Translations under genes and position numbers: made by a program | The notes under the pieces: generated by a model | What the model was told of the DNA's origin: nothing | The model's input: only the letters and a program-made list of their open reading frames with translations | The model's database searches: none | Shown: positions 19,199 to 30,011 of the stretch, one piece after another | Layout of the letters: each line of letters starts with the position of its first letter | How positions within the stretch are numbered: the first letter of the stretch is position 1 | Assembly: GCF_004138215.1 (NCBI RefSeq) | Contig: NZ_RYYS01000042.1 | Location: forward strand, 1 to 64,000 | DNA: 64,000 nt | Reading direction: 5' to 3' | From: Anaerophilus nitritigenes | GTDB lineage: Bacteria > Bacillota > Clostridia > Peptostreptococcales > Thermotaleaceae

Positions 19199-20980
19199 AT
19201 GGCTGAAGCATTAGGAAATATGAAAAGAACACATATGTGTGGAACACTAAGAATGGATCACATTGACAAGGAAGTTGTTTTAATGGGATGGGTGCAAAAA
19301 AGAAGAGATTTAGGTGGACTTATATTTACTGATTTAAGAGATAAAACAGGAATTGTTCAAATTATATTTGATAAAGATATTTCAGAAGAAGCTTTTAAAA
19401 AAGCTGAGACAATAAGAGGAGAATATGTAATTGGAATCAAGGGTATTGTAAAACATAGACAATCTGTAAATAAAAATATACCAACGGGAGATATTGAAAT
19501 ATTTGCAAATGAGTTAAAAATATTTTCAGAAGCACAAACACCTCCTATTTACATAGAAGATGAAGATGAAGTTTCAGAAAATTTAAGATTAAAATATAGA
19601 TATCTTGATTTAAGAAAGCCTAAGATGCAAAAAAATCTTATGTTTAGACATAAATTATCAAAATTAACAAGAGACTTTTTGGATGAAAATGGATTTTTAG
19701 AAATAGAAACTCCAATGCTTGGAAAAACCACTCCAGAGGGAGCAAGAGATTATTTAGTTCCAAGTAGAGTAAATGAAGGGAAATTTTATGGTCTTCCTCA
19801 GTCCCCACAGCTTTTTAAACAGTTACTTATGGTATCTGGAATGGATAAATATTTTCAAATTGTAAAATGTTTTAGAGACGAAGATTTAAGAGCAGATAGA
19901 CAACCAGAATTTACACAAATCGATATAGAAATGTCTTTTGTAGAGGTAGAAGATGTATTGTCTATGAATGAAAAATTAATACAAAAGATGTTTAAAGACA
20001 TGTTAAATGTAGATGTTACATTACCTCTTAAAAGAATGCCATATCAAGAAGCTATGGAGAGATTTGGTTCAGACAAACCAGATATTCGATTTAGCTTTGA
20101 ATTAAAAGCTATGAATGATTTAGTAGAGAATTGTGGATTTAAAGTATTCTCAGATACTATAAAAAATGGTGGAGATGTACGAGGAATTAAAATTGACGGA
20201 GGAGAAAGTCAATTTAGCAGAAAACAAATTGCAAAGCTAGAAGACTATGCAAAAACATATGGTGCAAAAGGTCTTGCGTGGATCAAAATGACTTCTGAAG
20301 GTATCAATTCTCCTATTGCTAAATTCTTTAGCGAAGATGAATTACAAAATATAATAAAAAGATTTGAAGCAAAAACAGGAGATTTAATTTTAATAGTAGC
20401 AGACAAACCAAGTGTTGTATTTGATGCTTTAGGTCATTTAAGAGTAGAAATTGCAAAACAATTAAATATTTTAGATAAAAATGATTATAAATTATTATGG
20501 GTTACGGATTTTCCATTGTTTGAATATGATGAGGAAGAAAATAGATATGTAGCAAAACATCATCCATTTACTTGTCCAAGAGAAGAAGATCTTGATTTAT
20601 TAGAAACAGAGCCTAATAAAGTTAGAGCAAAAGCTTATGATATCGTACTGAATGGAGTAGAAATAGGTGGAGGAAGTATCAGAATTCATAAAAGTGATCT
20701 TCAACAAAGAATGTTTAAAGCATTAGGCTTTACAGAAGAAGAAGCATGGGAAAAATTTGGATTCTTATTAGAAGCATTTAAATATGGAACACCTCCTCAT
20801 GGAGGAATTGCATATGGATTAGATCGCCTTGTTATGCTTTTAACAGGAAATGATAGTATTCGAGAAGTTATTGCTTTTCCTAAAAATCAAAATGCAATAT
20901 GTCCTATGACAGAAGCTCCAAGTGTAGCAGATGAAAGTCAATTAGATGAACTTCATATTGCTTTAAAGAATGAAAAATAA
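19199..20980 (+). CDS. aspS: Aspartyl-tRNA synthetase, bacterial type
   Basis: AspRS charges tRNA-Asp. The 593-residue length reflects the bacterial type with a GAD insertion. The N-terminal OB anticodon domain contains [17 protein letters not shown]. Class II motifs follow: [19 protein letters not shown], then [35 protein letters not shown] near residue 220, and [16 protein letters not shown] near 530. GGGAGG precedes the ATG. Together with hisS it is downstream of the T-box; a terminator follows. Confidence 0.97.
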   Translation: MAEALGNMKRTHMCGTLRMDHIDKEVVLMGWVQKRRDLGGLIFTDLRDKTGIVQIIFDKDISEEAFKKAETIRGEYVIGIKGIVKHRQSVNKNIPTGDIEIFANELKIFSEAQTPPIYIEDEDEVSENLRLKYRYLDLRKPKMQKNLMFRHKLSKLTRDFLDENGFLEIETPMLGKTTPEGARDYLVPSRVNEGKFYGLPQSPQLFKQLLMVSGMDKYFQIVKCFRDEDLRADRQPEFTQIDIEMSFVEVEDVLSMNEKLIQKMFKDMLNVDVTLPLKRMPYQEAMERFGSDKPDIRFSFELKAMNDLVENCGFKVFSDTIKNGGDVRGIKIDGGESQFSRKQIAKLEDYAKTYGAKGLAWIKMTSEGINSPIAKFFSEDELQNIIKRFEAKTGDLILIVADKPSVVFDALGHLRVEIAKQLNILDKNDYKLLWVTDFPLFEYDEEENRYVAKHHPFTCPREEDLDLLETEPNKVRAKAYDIVLNGVEIGGGSIRIHKSDLQQRMFKALGFTEEEAWEKFGFLLEAFKYGTPPHGGIAYGLDRLVMLLTGNDSIREVIAFPKNQNAICPMTEAPSVADESQLDELHIALKNEK

Positions 20981-21010
20981 AGTAAAAAATATAATCTTTA
21001 TATGATAGAA

Positions 21011-21044
21011 GGCATTCAATTCCATTGGATTGAGTGCTTTTTGT
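21011..21044 (+). terminator. Terminator after aspS
   Basis: An imperfect stem (GGCATTCAAT... with ATTGAGTGC) with a short loop and a T-run, about 30 bases after aspS. It ends the conserved block and marks the left edge of the accessory operon. Confidence 0.7.
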
Positions 21045-21116
21045 TATGGGGAAATAAGTATTAGCTTTTACGAAGAAGAATACTTGATGATTCTGTATGG
21101 AAAAAAATACAATATA

Positions 21117-21125
21117 TGCTATAAT
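21117..21125 (+). promoter_or_regulatory. Extended -10 promoter of the defence-type operon
   Basis: TGCTATAAT matches an extended -10 element (TGn followed by TATAAT). No convincing -35 lies 17 bp upstream. The first gene starts 39 bases later. Confidence 0.5.
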
Positions 21126-21163
21126 AATTTGTAGATTATTGTATATATTTGGGAGGAGAATAG

Positions 21164-24100
21164 ATGCAATTTAAAATGCTTGATAATAAAAAATATGGTA
21201 AAGTTGGAGATGAACTTAAAGATAATATTGATAAAGGAAGTAAACTTTCGGTAATATCAGCATATTTTACGATTTTTGCATATAAAGAACTTCGCAAAGA
21301 ACTTAATAAGATAGATGAAATGAGATTTATTTTTACAGAACCTACTTTTGTAAAGAAAAAAGAAGAATTAAAAAGAGAATATTACATAGAAAGAGACAAT
21401 GAAAAGAAATTATCAGGAAATGAATTTGAAATCAAATTAAGAAATGAATTAAATCAAGCAAGTATAGCCAAAGAGTGTGCTGATTGGATTAGAGATAAAG
21501 TTAAAATCAAATCTTTTAAAAAGCCTAATCCAGCACAACAAAGATTAGTACATATTCAAAATAAGGATAATGACTTGTCAATAAATGGTACAGTGGATTT
21601 TACTACAGATGGACTAGGATTTTCACCATCAAGTAGATTAGATATGAATACATGTGTATATGGTAAAGAAGCTACTCAACATTTTTTGCAGATGTTTGAG
21701 GATATTTGGGAAAATGATACAGTTGTAGAAGATGTAAAAGATCAAGTACTTGAGCATATGCAAGTTATTTATAAAGAAAATACACCAGAATTTATTTATT
21801 TTATTACATTATATAATATATTTAAAGATTATCTTGATGAACTTACTGAGGACAAAATTGTAAAAACAAAAACAGGATTTAAGGATACAATTATATGGAA
21901 TAAACTATATAAATTTCAGAAGGATGGCGTTATTGGGGCTATAGATAAACTAGAAAAATACAATGGTTGTATAATAGCTGATTCTGTAGGTTTAGGGAAG
22001 ACATTTTCTGCTCTTGCAGTTATAAAATATTATGAACTTAGAAATGATAGGGTACTTGTTTTAGCTCCAAAGAAATTGAGAGAAAACTGGACTATCTATA
22101 CACAAAATGATAAACGTAATATATTGGTAGGGGATAGGTTTAATTATGATGTACTTAATCATACAGATTTAACTAGATATAATGGATATTCTGGGGAGAT
22201 TAATCTTGAAACTATAAATTGGAGCAATTATGATCTTGTTGTTATTGATGAATCTCATAATTTTAGAAACAATGATCCTCATAAAGACAAGGTTACTAGA
22301 TATGCAAGAATGCTAAATGATGTAATTAAAGCTGGTGTAAAGACGAAAGTACTTATGCTTTCAGCTACACCTGTAAATAACAAGATGAATGATATTAAGA
22401 ATCAAGTAGCTTTTATTACTGAAGGGAATGATAAAGCTTTTGAGTCTGAAGGAATTATTAGTATTGAACATACATTAAGAAAAGCACAGTTAGTTTTTAA
22501 TAAATGGTCTGAGCTAGAAGATCAAAAAAGAACTGTAGATACATTTATTGAAATGATGAATATGGATTATTTCAAGCTTTTAGATACAGTAACTATTGCT
22601 CGTTCAAGAAAACATATAGAAAAGTACTATAATGTTTCAGAAATAGGAAAATTTCCTATTAGAAGAAAACCAATTAATATTTATGCAGACATTGATACTA
22701 AAAATGAGTTTCCAGAACTTGAATATGTGAACAAGATGATTAAAAATCTCAATATGAGTGCATATGCACCTCTTAAATATGTATTATCAGAAAAGAGAGC
22801 AGAATATGCTGCAAAGTATGATAGTAAAGTTAAAAATGGAAAATCAGTATTAAAACAAACAGATAGAGAGCAATCTCTCGTTAATTTGATGCGTGTAAAC
22901 ATATTAAAAAGGATGGAAAGTTCAATTCATTCTTTTGGTATTACAATTTCAAAACTATTAATTCAGATAGACCATTTGTTGGACAAAATTGAAAAAAATC
23001 AATTTGAGTATGATAAGGATATTCATATTGAAGATATAGAAATGGATGATGCACAATTTGAAGATATACTCATTGGAAATAAAGTAAAAGTACTTATTCA
23101 AGATGTAGATTCTATTAAATGGAAACAAGATCTTGAAGAAGATAAAATAAAATTAGAAAAACTTTTAATTGAAACAGCTAAGATTATAAATAATCGTGAT
23201 TCAAAGATTAAAGAGTTAAAAATTTTGATTGAAAATAAAATAAATAATCCATTAAACGATGCAAACAAGAAAGTAATTATATTTACTGCATTTGCAGATA
23301 CAGCACAATACTTATATAAAAACATTTCAAAGTGGGCTATGGAAGAATTTAATGTTCATTCGGCTTTAGTTACAGGAGCAGGTGATAATAAATGTACTCT
23401 AAATGGAATAAATAAAAAAGATTTAAATGCAGTACTTATGAACTTTTCACCAAAATCTAAGGAAAGAGAAAAGATTTTTCCAGATATGAAAGAGGAAATA
23501 GATATACTAATAGCAACAGATTGTATATCAGAAGGACAAAACCTTCAAGATTGTGATTACCTAATAAATTATGATATACACTGGAATCCAGTTAGAATCA
23601 TTCAAAGGTTTGGAAGAATAGATAGATTAGGTTCAAAAAACAATAGCATACAACTAGTTAACTTTTGGCCTAATATTAAACTAGATGAATACATCAATCT
23701 TGAAGCTAGAGTGACTGGAAGAATGATGCTTTTAGATATTTCAGCAACAGGAGAGGAAAATATTATAGATCATAGTGAAAAATCTAAAATGAATGATCTA
23801 GAGTATAGGAAAAAACAACTAAAGCAACTACAAGATGAGGTTGTTGATTTGGAGGATATTTCAGGAGGAATATCTATTACAGACCTTACTATGAATGATT
23901 TTAAAATGGATTTAATGGAATATATGAAAAACCATGAAGAAGATTTAGAAAAAACACCATTAGGTATGTATGCAGTTTCAACTATTGAAGATGAAGAACT
24001 AAAAGAACAAATAAAGCCAGGGGTCATATTTACTTTAAAACAAGTAAATCACAATGTAAAACCAGAGGAGAGTAATTCTTTATATCCATATTATATGGTT

Positions 24101-24415
24101 TATGTTTATGCGGATGGAAATGTTAGATATAATTATATTCATACAAAGAAAATATTAGATTTTTATAGGAAGTTATGTTCAGGTAAAAATGAAGTATTAA
24201 AAGATATAGTTAAAACTTTTAATGATGAAACGAATAATGGTAAGGATATGAAAAAATATTCCAATTTTTTAGAAGATGCTATTGATAATATAATGGGTAA
24301 AAAAGAAGAAAAAGGGGTAGCCTCTTTATTTACAAAAGGAGGAACAACTATACAAAAGAGCTTGTTTAAAGGTATTGAAGATTTTGAACTAGTATCATTT
24401 TTGGTTATTAAATAG
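21164..24415 (+). CDS. SNF2-type helicase with PLD-like N-terminal region
   Basis: The protein has 1083 residues. The N-terminal region (about 15-190) resembles a phospholipase D-type nuclease fold, with LSVISAYFTIFAYKEL and later LSINGTVDFTTDGLG, but I see no clear HxK(x)4D catalytic motif; the nearest segment is LVHIQNKDND. A superfamily 2 helicase follows with Walker A DSVGLGKT at 273-280, DESH at 362-365, SATP at 400-403 and motif VI QRFGRIDR at 814-821. About 400 residues lie between motifs III and VI, including charged helical sequence. PLD-helicase fusions of this kind occur in restriction and defence operons. It is the first of five closely packed genes, nine bases before the next, and probably acts on invading DNA. 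Confidence 0.85.
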   Translation: MQFKMLDNKKYGKVGDELKDNIDKGSKLSVISAYFTIFAYKELRKELNKIDEMRFIFTEPTFVKKKEELKREYYIERDNEKKLSGNEFEIKLRNELNQASIAKECADWIRDKVKIKSFKKPNPAQQRLVHIQNKDNDLSINGTVDFTTDGLGFSPSSRLDMNTCVYGKEATQHFLQMFEDIWENDTVVEDVKDQVLEHMQVIYKENTPEFIYFITLYNIFKDYLDELTEDKIVKTKTGFKDTIIWNKLYKFQKDGVIGAIDKLEKYNGCIIADSVGLGKTFSALAVIKYYELRNDRVLVLAPKKLRENWTIYTQNDKRNILVGDRFNYDVLNHTDLTRYNGYSGEINLETINWSNYDLVVIDESHNFRNNDPHKDKVTRYARMLNDVIKAGVKTKVLMLSATPVNNKMNDIKNQVAFITEGNDKAFESEGIISIEHTLRKAQLVFNKWSELEDQKRTVDTFIEMMNMDYFKLLDTVTIARSRKHIEKYYNVSEIGKFPIRRKPINIYADIDTKNEFPELEYVNKMIKNLNMSAYAPLKYVLSEKRAEYAAKYDSKVKNGKSVLKQTDREQSLVNLMRVNILKRMESSIHSFGITISKLLIQIDHLLDKIEKNQFEYDKDIHIEDIEMDDAQFEDILIGNKVKVLIQDVDSIKWKQDLEEDKIKLEKLLIETAKIINNRDSKIKELKILIENKINNPLNDANKKVIIFTAFADTAQYLYKNISKWAMEEFNVHSALVTGAGDNKCTLNGINKKDLNAVLMNFSPKSKEREKIFPDMKEEIDILIATDCISEGQNLQDCDYLINYDIHWNPVRIIQRFGRIDRLGSKNNSIQLVNFWPNIKLDEYINLEARVTGRMMLLDISATGEENIIDHSEKSKMNDLEYRKKQLKQLQDEVVDLEDISGGISITDLTMNDFKMDLMEYMKNHEEDLEKTPLGMYAVSTIEDEELKEQIKPGVIFTLKQVNHNVKPEESNSLYPYYMVYVYADGNVRYNYIHTKKILDFYRKLCSGKNEVLKDIVKTFNDETNNGKDMKKYSNFLEDAIDNIMGKKEEKGVASLFTKGGTTIQKSLFKGIEDFELVSFLVIK

Positions 24416-24424
24416 GGGGAAACT

Positions 24425-25183
24425 ATGACACATAAATTATATGAAAAAATGAATATACCAAAAGAATGTGAAGTAGGAAATACTATATTTAAAAAATTAT
24501 TTTATGAAAATTCCAATATGAGCAGCAATGATAAGGATATATTTACAAATCACATTGATAAGATACTTTGGAAATATTCCTTTAAAGAAGAAAACCTAAA
24601 TATAAAAGCATATAAAACAGATGAATTAGATTATGAAGAAATAGCTGTTATTGAAGTATTATTAAATGATGAAAAAAAGTATAAAAGAATATCTGAGATT
24701 ATACAAAATACTATACCCTATCCTTTAATATTGATATTTGTTAAACAAGATAAAATTCTTTTAAATGGGGCTTATAAAAGAGTTAATAAAGTAGATGTTA
24801 GCAAAAATACAGTAGAGGATTATATCTATAGCTCATGGATCAATCTTTCAAATTTAAAGGATAATGAGGAAAAATTCTTAGAATCATTAAATATAAAAGA
24901 GTGTTCTTTTATAAATATATATAAATTTTATTGCAGCTTTGTAGATCAAATTAATATTTTTAATGCATCAAATATTACAGGGGACTTTGATAATTTAAAA
25001 AATAAAGATATAGAAGAGATAAATACTTTAAATGCAGAAATAGAAAACTTAAATATAAAAGTTGAAAAGTTAAGAGGAGATTTAAAGAAAGAACAGCATT
25101 TTAATAAAAGGTTAGATATAAATATAAAAATAAAAAAGATAGAATCTAAAAGAAACAATTTAATTGAAAAATTAAAAGCATAA
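24425..25183 (+). CDS. DUF4391-type protein with C-terminal coiled coil
   Basis: The 252-residue protein has the layout of the DUF4391 family: an N-terminal IPKECEVGNTIFKKLFYENSNM segment, then an ILWKYSF / YEEIAVIEVLL region and IPYPLILIFVKQDKILLNGAYKR near residues 97-120. Its last third (about 195-252) is a highly charged coiled coil. The function of the family is not known to me, but members sit beside type III restriction genes and helicases, as here. Spacing is nine bases after the helicase gene and 17 before the methyltransferase. It may be a scaffold or adaptor joining the helicase to the Mod-Res complex; that is inference. Confidence 0.75.
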   Translation: MTHKLYEKMNIPKECEVGNTIFKKLFYENSNMSSNDKDIFTNHIDKILWKYSFKEENLNIKAYKTDELDYEEIAVIEVLLNDEKKYKRISEIIQNTIPYPLILIFVKQDKILLNGAYKRVNKVDVSKNTVEDYIYSSWINLSNLKDNEEKFLESLNIKECSFINIYKFYCSFVDQINIFNASNITGDFDNLKNKDIEEINTLNAEIENLNIKVEKLRGDLKKEQHFNKRLDINIKIKKIESKRNNLIEKLKA

Positions 25184-25200
25184 GTTTGGGGGAATACATA

Positions 25201-27030
25201 ATGGAAAAGATGAATGGATATAGCCTAAATATAGTTAAAGAAAATATAGGGAAACTAAAAGAAATATTCCCAGAAGTATTTTGTGAGGATAAAGTTGACT
25301 TTGAAAGATTACAAGAAGTTTTAGGAGAATATATAGAAGATAAAGAAGAAAGATATAATTTTTCATGGCATGGAAAATCAAAGGCCATAAGAATGGCTCA
25401 AACACCATCAAGAGGAACACTAAGACCATGCAAAGAAGAAAGTAAAAACTGGGATACTACAGAGAACTTATATATAGAAGGAGATAACCTAGAGGTTTTA
25501 AAACTACTTCAAAAGAGCTATCAAAACAAAATAAAAATGATATATATAGACCCACCTTATAACACAGGTAATGATTTTGTATATAAAGATGATTACAAAG
25601 ATAATCTTAAAAATTATTTAGAAATAACAGGACAAGTTGATGAAGAGGGAAATAAAACATCCACAAATTCAGATGCTGGAGGAAGATATCATACTAATTG
25701 GTTAAATATGATGTATCCAAGATTAAGATTGGCTAGGAATTTACTTAAAGATGATGGGGTAATATTTATTAGTATTGATGATAACGAAGTTCATAATTTA
25801 AGAAAAGTATGTGATGAAATTTTTGGTGAAAATAATTTTATATGTAATATTTGTCATAAAGCCAGAGCGTCTATTTCAAATGATAAAATTATATCAAGTA
25901 ACCATAATATAATATTACTATATGCAAAAGATCATGATGTAATATTTGATAAAAGAAAAAGTATAGGGTTAGACCCGGATTTATCAGGGTTTGATAATCC
26001 AGATAATGACAAAAGGGGTCCATATAGGTTAACTCCCGTTGATGGACCTGGTGGGGCTAAAAAGGGAAATCCTTATTATGAATTCATGGGAGTTGAGGGA
26101 TATTTTAGATATTCAAAAGAAACAATGCAGAAAAAATACGAGGATGGATTAATTGTTAAAACAGCTAATGGATTACAACAAAAGTATTATTTAGAAAAAG
26201 CAAGGGAAAGTAGAAAGACTGATACAACATGGTGGGATGATGCAGGGCTAACATCAAATGGAACAAGATATTTAATTGACTTAATGGGAGAGAAGACATT
26301 TGATACTCCTAAACCAGTTTCTTTAATAAATAGAATGTTGAAGTTATTTACTACCTTTGATAAAAATGAAATAATATTAGATTTTTTTGGGGGTTCATCC
26401 ACAACTGCTCACTCAGTTATTGAATCTAACTTAGAAGATTGTGGAAAAAGAAAATTTATACTTGTACAATTACCAGAGAAGATTAACGAAAAGTCTGATG
26501 CGTATAAGTCTGAATACAGTAACATTTGTGAAATAGGTAAAGAGCGTATAAGACGTGCTGGCGATAAAATTGTTGAGGAAAACAAAGATAAAGAAGGTAT
26601 TGAGGATTTAGATATTGGATTTAAGGTGTTTAAGCTGGATTCTTCTAATATTAAGCCTTGGAATCCAAGTTTTAAAGATATAGCAAATAGATTAGATGAA
26701 GTGGTTGATAATTTTGTACCAGGTAGAACAGAAGAAGATGTAGTTTATGAAATAATGCTTAAGTATGGTATTGATTTAACCTATCCTATTGAAGTAAAAG
26801 AAATTAATGGAAAGAAAGCATTTAGTATTGGACTTGGAGCTTTAATTATTTGTTTGGATAATGAAATTACTTTAGATGCTATTAATGGTATTGTAGATTT
26901 AAAAAATGAATTAAATCCTGAAACTACTAGAGTAGTATTTAAGGATAATGGATTTCAAAATGATTCTGTAAAAACTAATGCTATAGAAATATTAAAGAGA
27001 AATAACATAAATGAAATAATGAGCATATAG
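25201..27030 (+). CDS. Type III Mod-like DNA methyltransferase, beta class
   Basis: This 609-residue protein has the N6-adenine/N4-cytosine methyltransferase catalytic motif DPPY at 117-120 (YIDPPYNTGNDFVYKDDY). The SAM-binding motif DFFGGSS lies later, at 394-400. The order DPPY first and FGG second is the beta class of type III Mod subunits. Between them are VFISIDDNEVHNLR and a probable target-recognition region. It presumably marks host DNA and gives sequence specificity to the Res partner encoded 14 bases downstream. The ATG follows GGGGGA at good spacing; a TTG 15 bases upstream overlaps that site and is less likely. Confidence 0.92.
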   Translation: MEKMNGYSLNIVKENIGKLKEIFPEVFCEDKVDFERLQEVLGEYIEDKEERYNFSWHGKSKAIRMAQTPSRGTLRPCKEESKNWDTTENLYIEGDNLEVLKLLQKSYQNKIKMIYIDPPYNTGNDFVYKDDYKDNLKNYLEITGQVDEEGNKTSTNSDAGGRYHTNWLNMMYPRLRLARNLLKDDGVIFISIDDNEVHNLRKVCDEIFGENNFICNICHKARASISNDKIISSNHNIILLYAKDHDVIFDKRKSIGLDPDLSGFDNPDNDKRGPYRLTPVDGPGGAKKGNPYYEFMGVEGYFRYSKETMQKKYEDGLIVKTANGLQQKYYLEKARESRKTDTTWWDDAGLTSNGTRYLIDLMGEKTFDTPKPVSLINRMLKLFTTFDKNEIILDFFGGSSTTAHSVIESNLEDCGKRKFILVQLPEKINEKSDAYKSEYSNICEIGKERIRRAGDKIVEENKDKEGIEDLDIGFKVFKLDSSNIKPWNPSFKDIANRLDEVVDNFVPGRTEEDVVYEIMLKYGIDLTYPIEVKEINGKKAFSIGLGALIICLDNEITLDAINGIVDLKNELNPETTRVVFKDNGFQNDSVKTNAIEILKRNNINEIMSI

Positions 27031-27044
27031 GAGGGAAACTTAGA

Positions 27045-29993
27045 ATGAAGTTAAAATTCAATCCAGATTTAGACTATCAAAAGGAAAGTATCTCTTCTAT
27101 AGTTAATATTTTTAAAGGGCAAACCCCAGCCCAAACAAACTTTACAGTATCAGCTTTAACGGATAAAGTAGGTACTGAAGGTAAGCTGATAACAGATTTG
27201 GGTATAGGAAATAAATTAGAGCTTGATGAAGAAGATATTTTAAAAAATATAAGAGAGATTCAACTTGAAAATGGACTTAACACTTCAAATTTAAAGGATT
27301 TAGGTAAAAATAACTACAAATTTACAGTGGAGATGGAAACAGGTACAGGAAAGACCTATGTCTATTTAAGAACCATATTTGAGCTGAATGCTAAATATGG
27401 CTTTACAAAATTTGTTATAGTAGTTCCCTCTGTTGCTATTAAAGAGGGTGTTGTTAAGTCTATAGATATTATGACAGAGCATTTTAAAGGGCTTTATAAT
27501 AATGTAATATTTAAAGCTTATGAATATAAATCCCAAAAGCTAGACATTATAAGAGATTTTGCAACTAGTGATCATATAAGAATAATGGTTATGACTATTC
27601 AATCCTTTAACAAAGATAGTAATGTAATTAATATAGATAATGAAAAAACGAATGGGGTTAAGCCTATTGAGTTTATAAAAGAAACGAATCCTATTGTAAT
27701 TATAGATGAACCTCAAAGTTCAGCCAGTACAGAAAAAGCTATGGATGCAATTAATTCATTAAATCCATTATGTACTGTAGGATACTCGGCTACCCATAAA
27801 CATAAACACAATTTAATGTTTAGACTAGATGCAGTAGATGCCTATGAAAGAAAATTAGTAAAACAAATAGAAGTTGCCAGTGTTATTTCAAAGGATCATA
27901 ATAATACAGCTTATATAAAGCTTGTAAGTGTAAATAATAAAAAGTCACCTATTAAAGCCAAAATTGAAATAGATATTTGGGATGATAAAAAAGGAACCAT
28001 AGTAAGAAAATCAAAAGAATATAAAGTAGAAGATGATTTGTACGAATTATCTGGAAGAAGAGAGATATATAAAGGATACCAAATTACAGAAATAAATGCC
28101 AAAGAGGGAGATGAATATGTTTCCTTTGTAGGACATGAAACTATAAGATTAGGAGAAGTTCATGGTGAAATTGATGATGATATAATCAAAAGAACTCAAA
28201 TAAGGAAAACCATTGAAGAGCATTTAAATAAAGAGGTTAAACTTAAAAAAGAAGGAATAAAGGTACTTAGTTTATTCTTTATAGATAAAGTTGCAAATTA
28301 TAGAATTATAGACAAAGAAGGTAATCCACAAAAAGGGAAATATGCCCTTTGGTTTGAAGAAGAATACAAAAAAGCTATACAAAACCCTAAGTATAACACT
28401 CTTTTTAATGATGTAGATATAGAAACAGAGGCAGAATGTGTTCATAATGGATATTTTGCTCAAGATAAAAAAGGGGGATTTAAAGATACAAAGGGTAATA
28501 CCTTAGCAGATGAAGATGCTTATAGCTTAATAATGAAGGATAAAGAAAAATTATTGAGTTTTGATACAAAATTAAAGTTTATATTCTCTCATTCAGCCTT
28601 AAAAGAAGGTTGGGACAACCCAAATGTATTTCAAATATGTACTTTAAACGAAACAAAATCAGAATCAAAAAAGAGACAAGAAATAGGTAGAGGACTTAGA
28701 CTAGCAGTAAATCAAGATGGTGAAAGAGTGTATGGTTTTAATGTAAATACTTTAACTATAATGGCTAATGAAAGCTATGAAGATTTTGCAAGAAAACTGC
28801 AAAATGAATATGAAGAAGATGAAGGTATTAGATTTGGTATAGTTGAAAAGCATAATTTTGCTAATATTATAATATCAAAAGATGGTGAAAACACTTATTT
28901 AGAACAAGAAGCATCTGAAAAAATATTTAATCATTTAAAAGAAATGAAATATATAGATAATAAAGGTAAAATAACGGATAAGCTAAAAACAGCCTTAAAA
29001 GAGCAAAAAGTAGAGATACCACAAGAGTTTAAAGAGATAGAGAATCAAATAGTGAATAACCTTAAAAAAATAGCTGGTAATTTAAATGTAAAAAATGCAG
29101 AAGATAAAAAGCTTGTAAAATTAAATAAAATGAGATATTTAAGTTCAGAATTTAAGGAGCTATGGGATAGGATAAAATATAAAACCACATATTCAGTTCA
29201 TTTTGATTCTGATGATCTTATAAATCAATGCGTAGAGGAAATAAAAAATAATCTTAGTATTAATAAAGCTAAATTAGTTTATTCAAAGGCTGACATAGAT
29301 ATAACCAAAGCTGGAACCATAGCAGAAGAAAATAATAGATATAGTATGGATGTAGATGTGTCTAATTTTGTATTGCCTGATATAATAACATTTTTGCAAA
29401 ATCAAACAAACCTAACAAGAAGAACCTTAGTAGAGATATTAAAAAAATCACAAAGGTTAGAGGATTTTAAAAACAATCCTCAAAAATTCATGGATGAAGC
29501 ATCTAAAATCATTAAAAGAAAAATGAGATTGATGATAGTAGATGGTATTAAGTATGAAAAAATAGGAGATGAAGCTTATTATTCTCAGGAGTTATTTGAA
29601 ACAAAAGAGTTAAGTGGATATTTATCAAAAAATATGATAGCTAGTGACAAGTCTGTTTATGATTATGTTATTTATGATTCAGATAAAGAAGCTGAATTTG
29701 CAAAGAAATTTGAAAAAAATGAAAGTATAAAAATGTATATAAAATTACCAAATTGGTTTAAAATAGAAACACCACTAGGAACTTATAATCCAGACTGGGC
29801 AGTATTAATAGAAAAAGAGCATACAGAAAAATTATATTTTGTAGTTGAAACAAAGGGAAGTGTTTTATCAGAAGATTTAAGAGAAAAAGAAATTAAGAAG
29901 GTTAAGTGTGGAGAAAAGCATTTTGCTGCTTTGGGTAACAATATTATATTTGAAAAAAGAGATAACTTTAATGAATTTATTGAAAATGTATAA
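27045..29993 (+). CDS. Type III restriction Res-like helicase-endonuclease
   Basis: The 982-residue protein has superfamily 2 motor motifs: Walker A GTGKT at 100-104, DEPQ at 221-224, SATH at 248-251 and QEIGRGLRL at 545-553. The C-terminal domain carries a PD-(D/E)xK nuclease site, with PDW at 916-918 and ETK at 935-937 inside strand-like sequence (LYFVVETKGSV). This is the layout of type III Res subunits, which translocate or slide on DNA with Mod and cut unmodified invading DNA. All visible catalytic residues are intact. It follows the Mod-like gene by 14 bases, so the pair should form one complex. Confidence 0.93.
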   Translation: MKLKFNPDLDYQKESISSIVNIFKGQTPAQTNFTVSALTDKVGTEGKLITDLGIGNKLELDEEDILKNIREIQLENGLNTSNLKDLGKNNYKFTVEMETGTGKTYVYLRTIFELNAKYGFTKFVIVVPSVAIKEGVVKSIDIMTEHFKGLYNNVIFKAYEYKSQKLDIIRDFATSDHIRIMVMTIQSFNKDSNVINIDNEKTNGVKPIEFIKETNPIVIIDEPQSSASTEKAMDAINSLNPLCTVGYSATHKHKHNLMFRLDAVDAYERKLVKQIEVASVISKDHNNTAYIKLVSVNNKKSPIKAKIEIDIWDDKKGTIVRKSKEYKVEDDLYELSGRREIYKGYQITEINAKEGDEYVSFVGHETIRLGEVHGEIDDDIIKRTQIRKTIEEHLNKEVKLKKEGIKVLSLFFIDKVANYRIIDKEGNPQKGKYALWFEEEYKKAIQNPKYNTLFNDVDIETEAECVHNGYFAQDKKGGFKDTKGNTLADEDAYSLIMKDKEKLLSFDTKLKFIFSHSALKEGWDNPNVFQICTLNETKSESKKRQEIGRGLRLAVNQDGERVYGFNVNTLTIMANESYEDFARKLQNEYEEDEGIRFGIVEKHNFANIIISKDGENTYLEQEASEKIFNHLKEMKYIDNKGKITDKLKTALKEQKVEIPQEFKEIENQIVNNLKKIAGNLNVKNAEDKKLVKLNKMRYLSSEFKELWDRIKYKTTYSVHFDSDDLINQCVEEIKNNLSINKAKLVYSKADIDITKAGTIAEENNRYSMDVDVSNFVLPDIITFLQNQTNLTRRTLVEILKKSQRLEDFKNNPQKFMDEASKIIKRKMRLMIVDGIKYEKIGDEAYYSQELFETKELSGYLSKNMIASDKSVYDYVIYDSDKEAEFAKKFEKNESIKMYIKLPNWFKIETPLGTYNPDWAVLIEKEHTEKLYFVVETKGSVLSEDLREKEIKKVKCGEKHFAALGNNIIFEKRDNFNEFIENV

Positions 29994-30011
29994 AAGAAAG
30001 GGTGTAGATTT

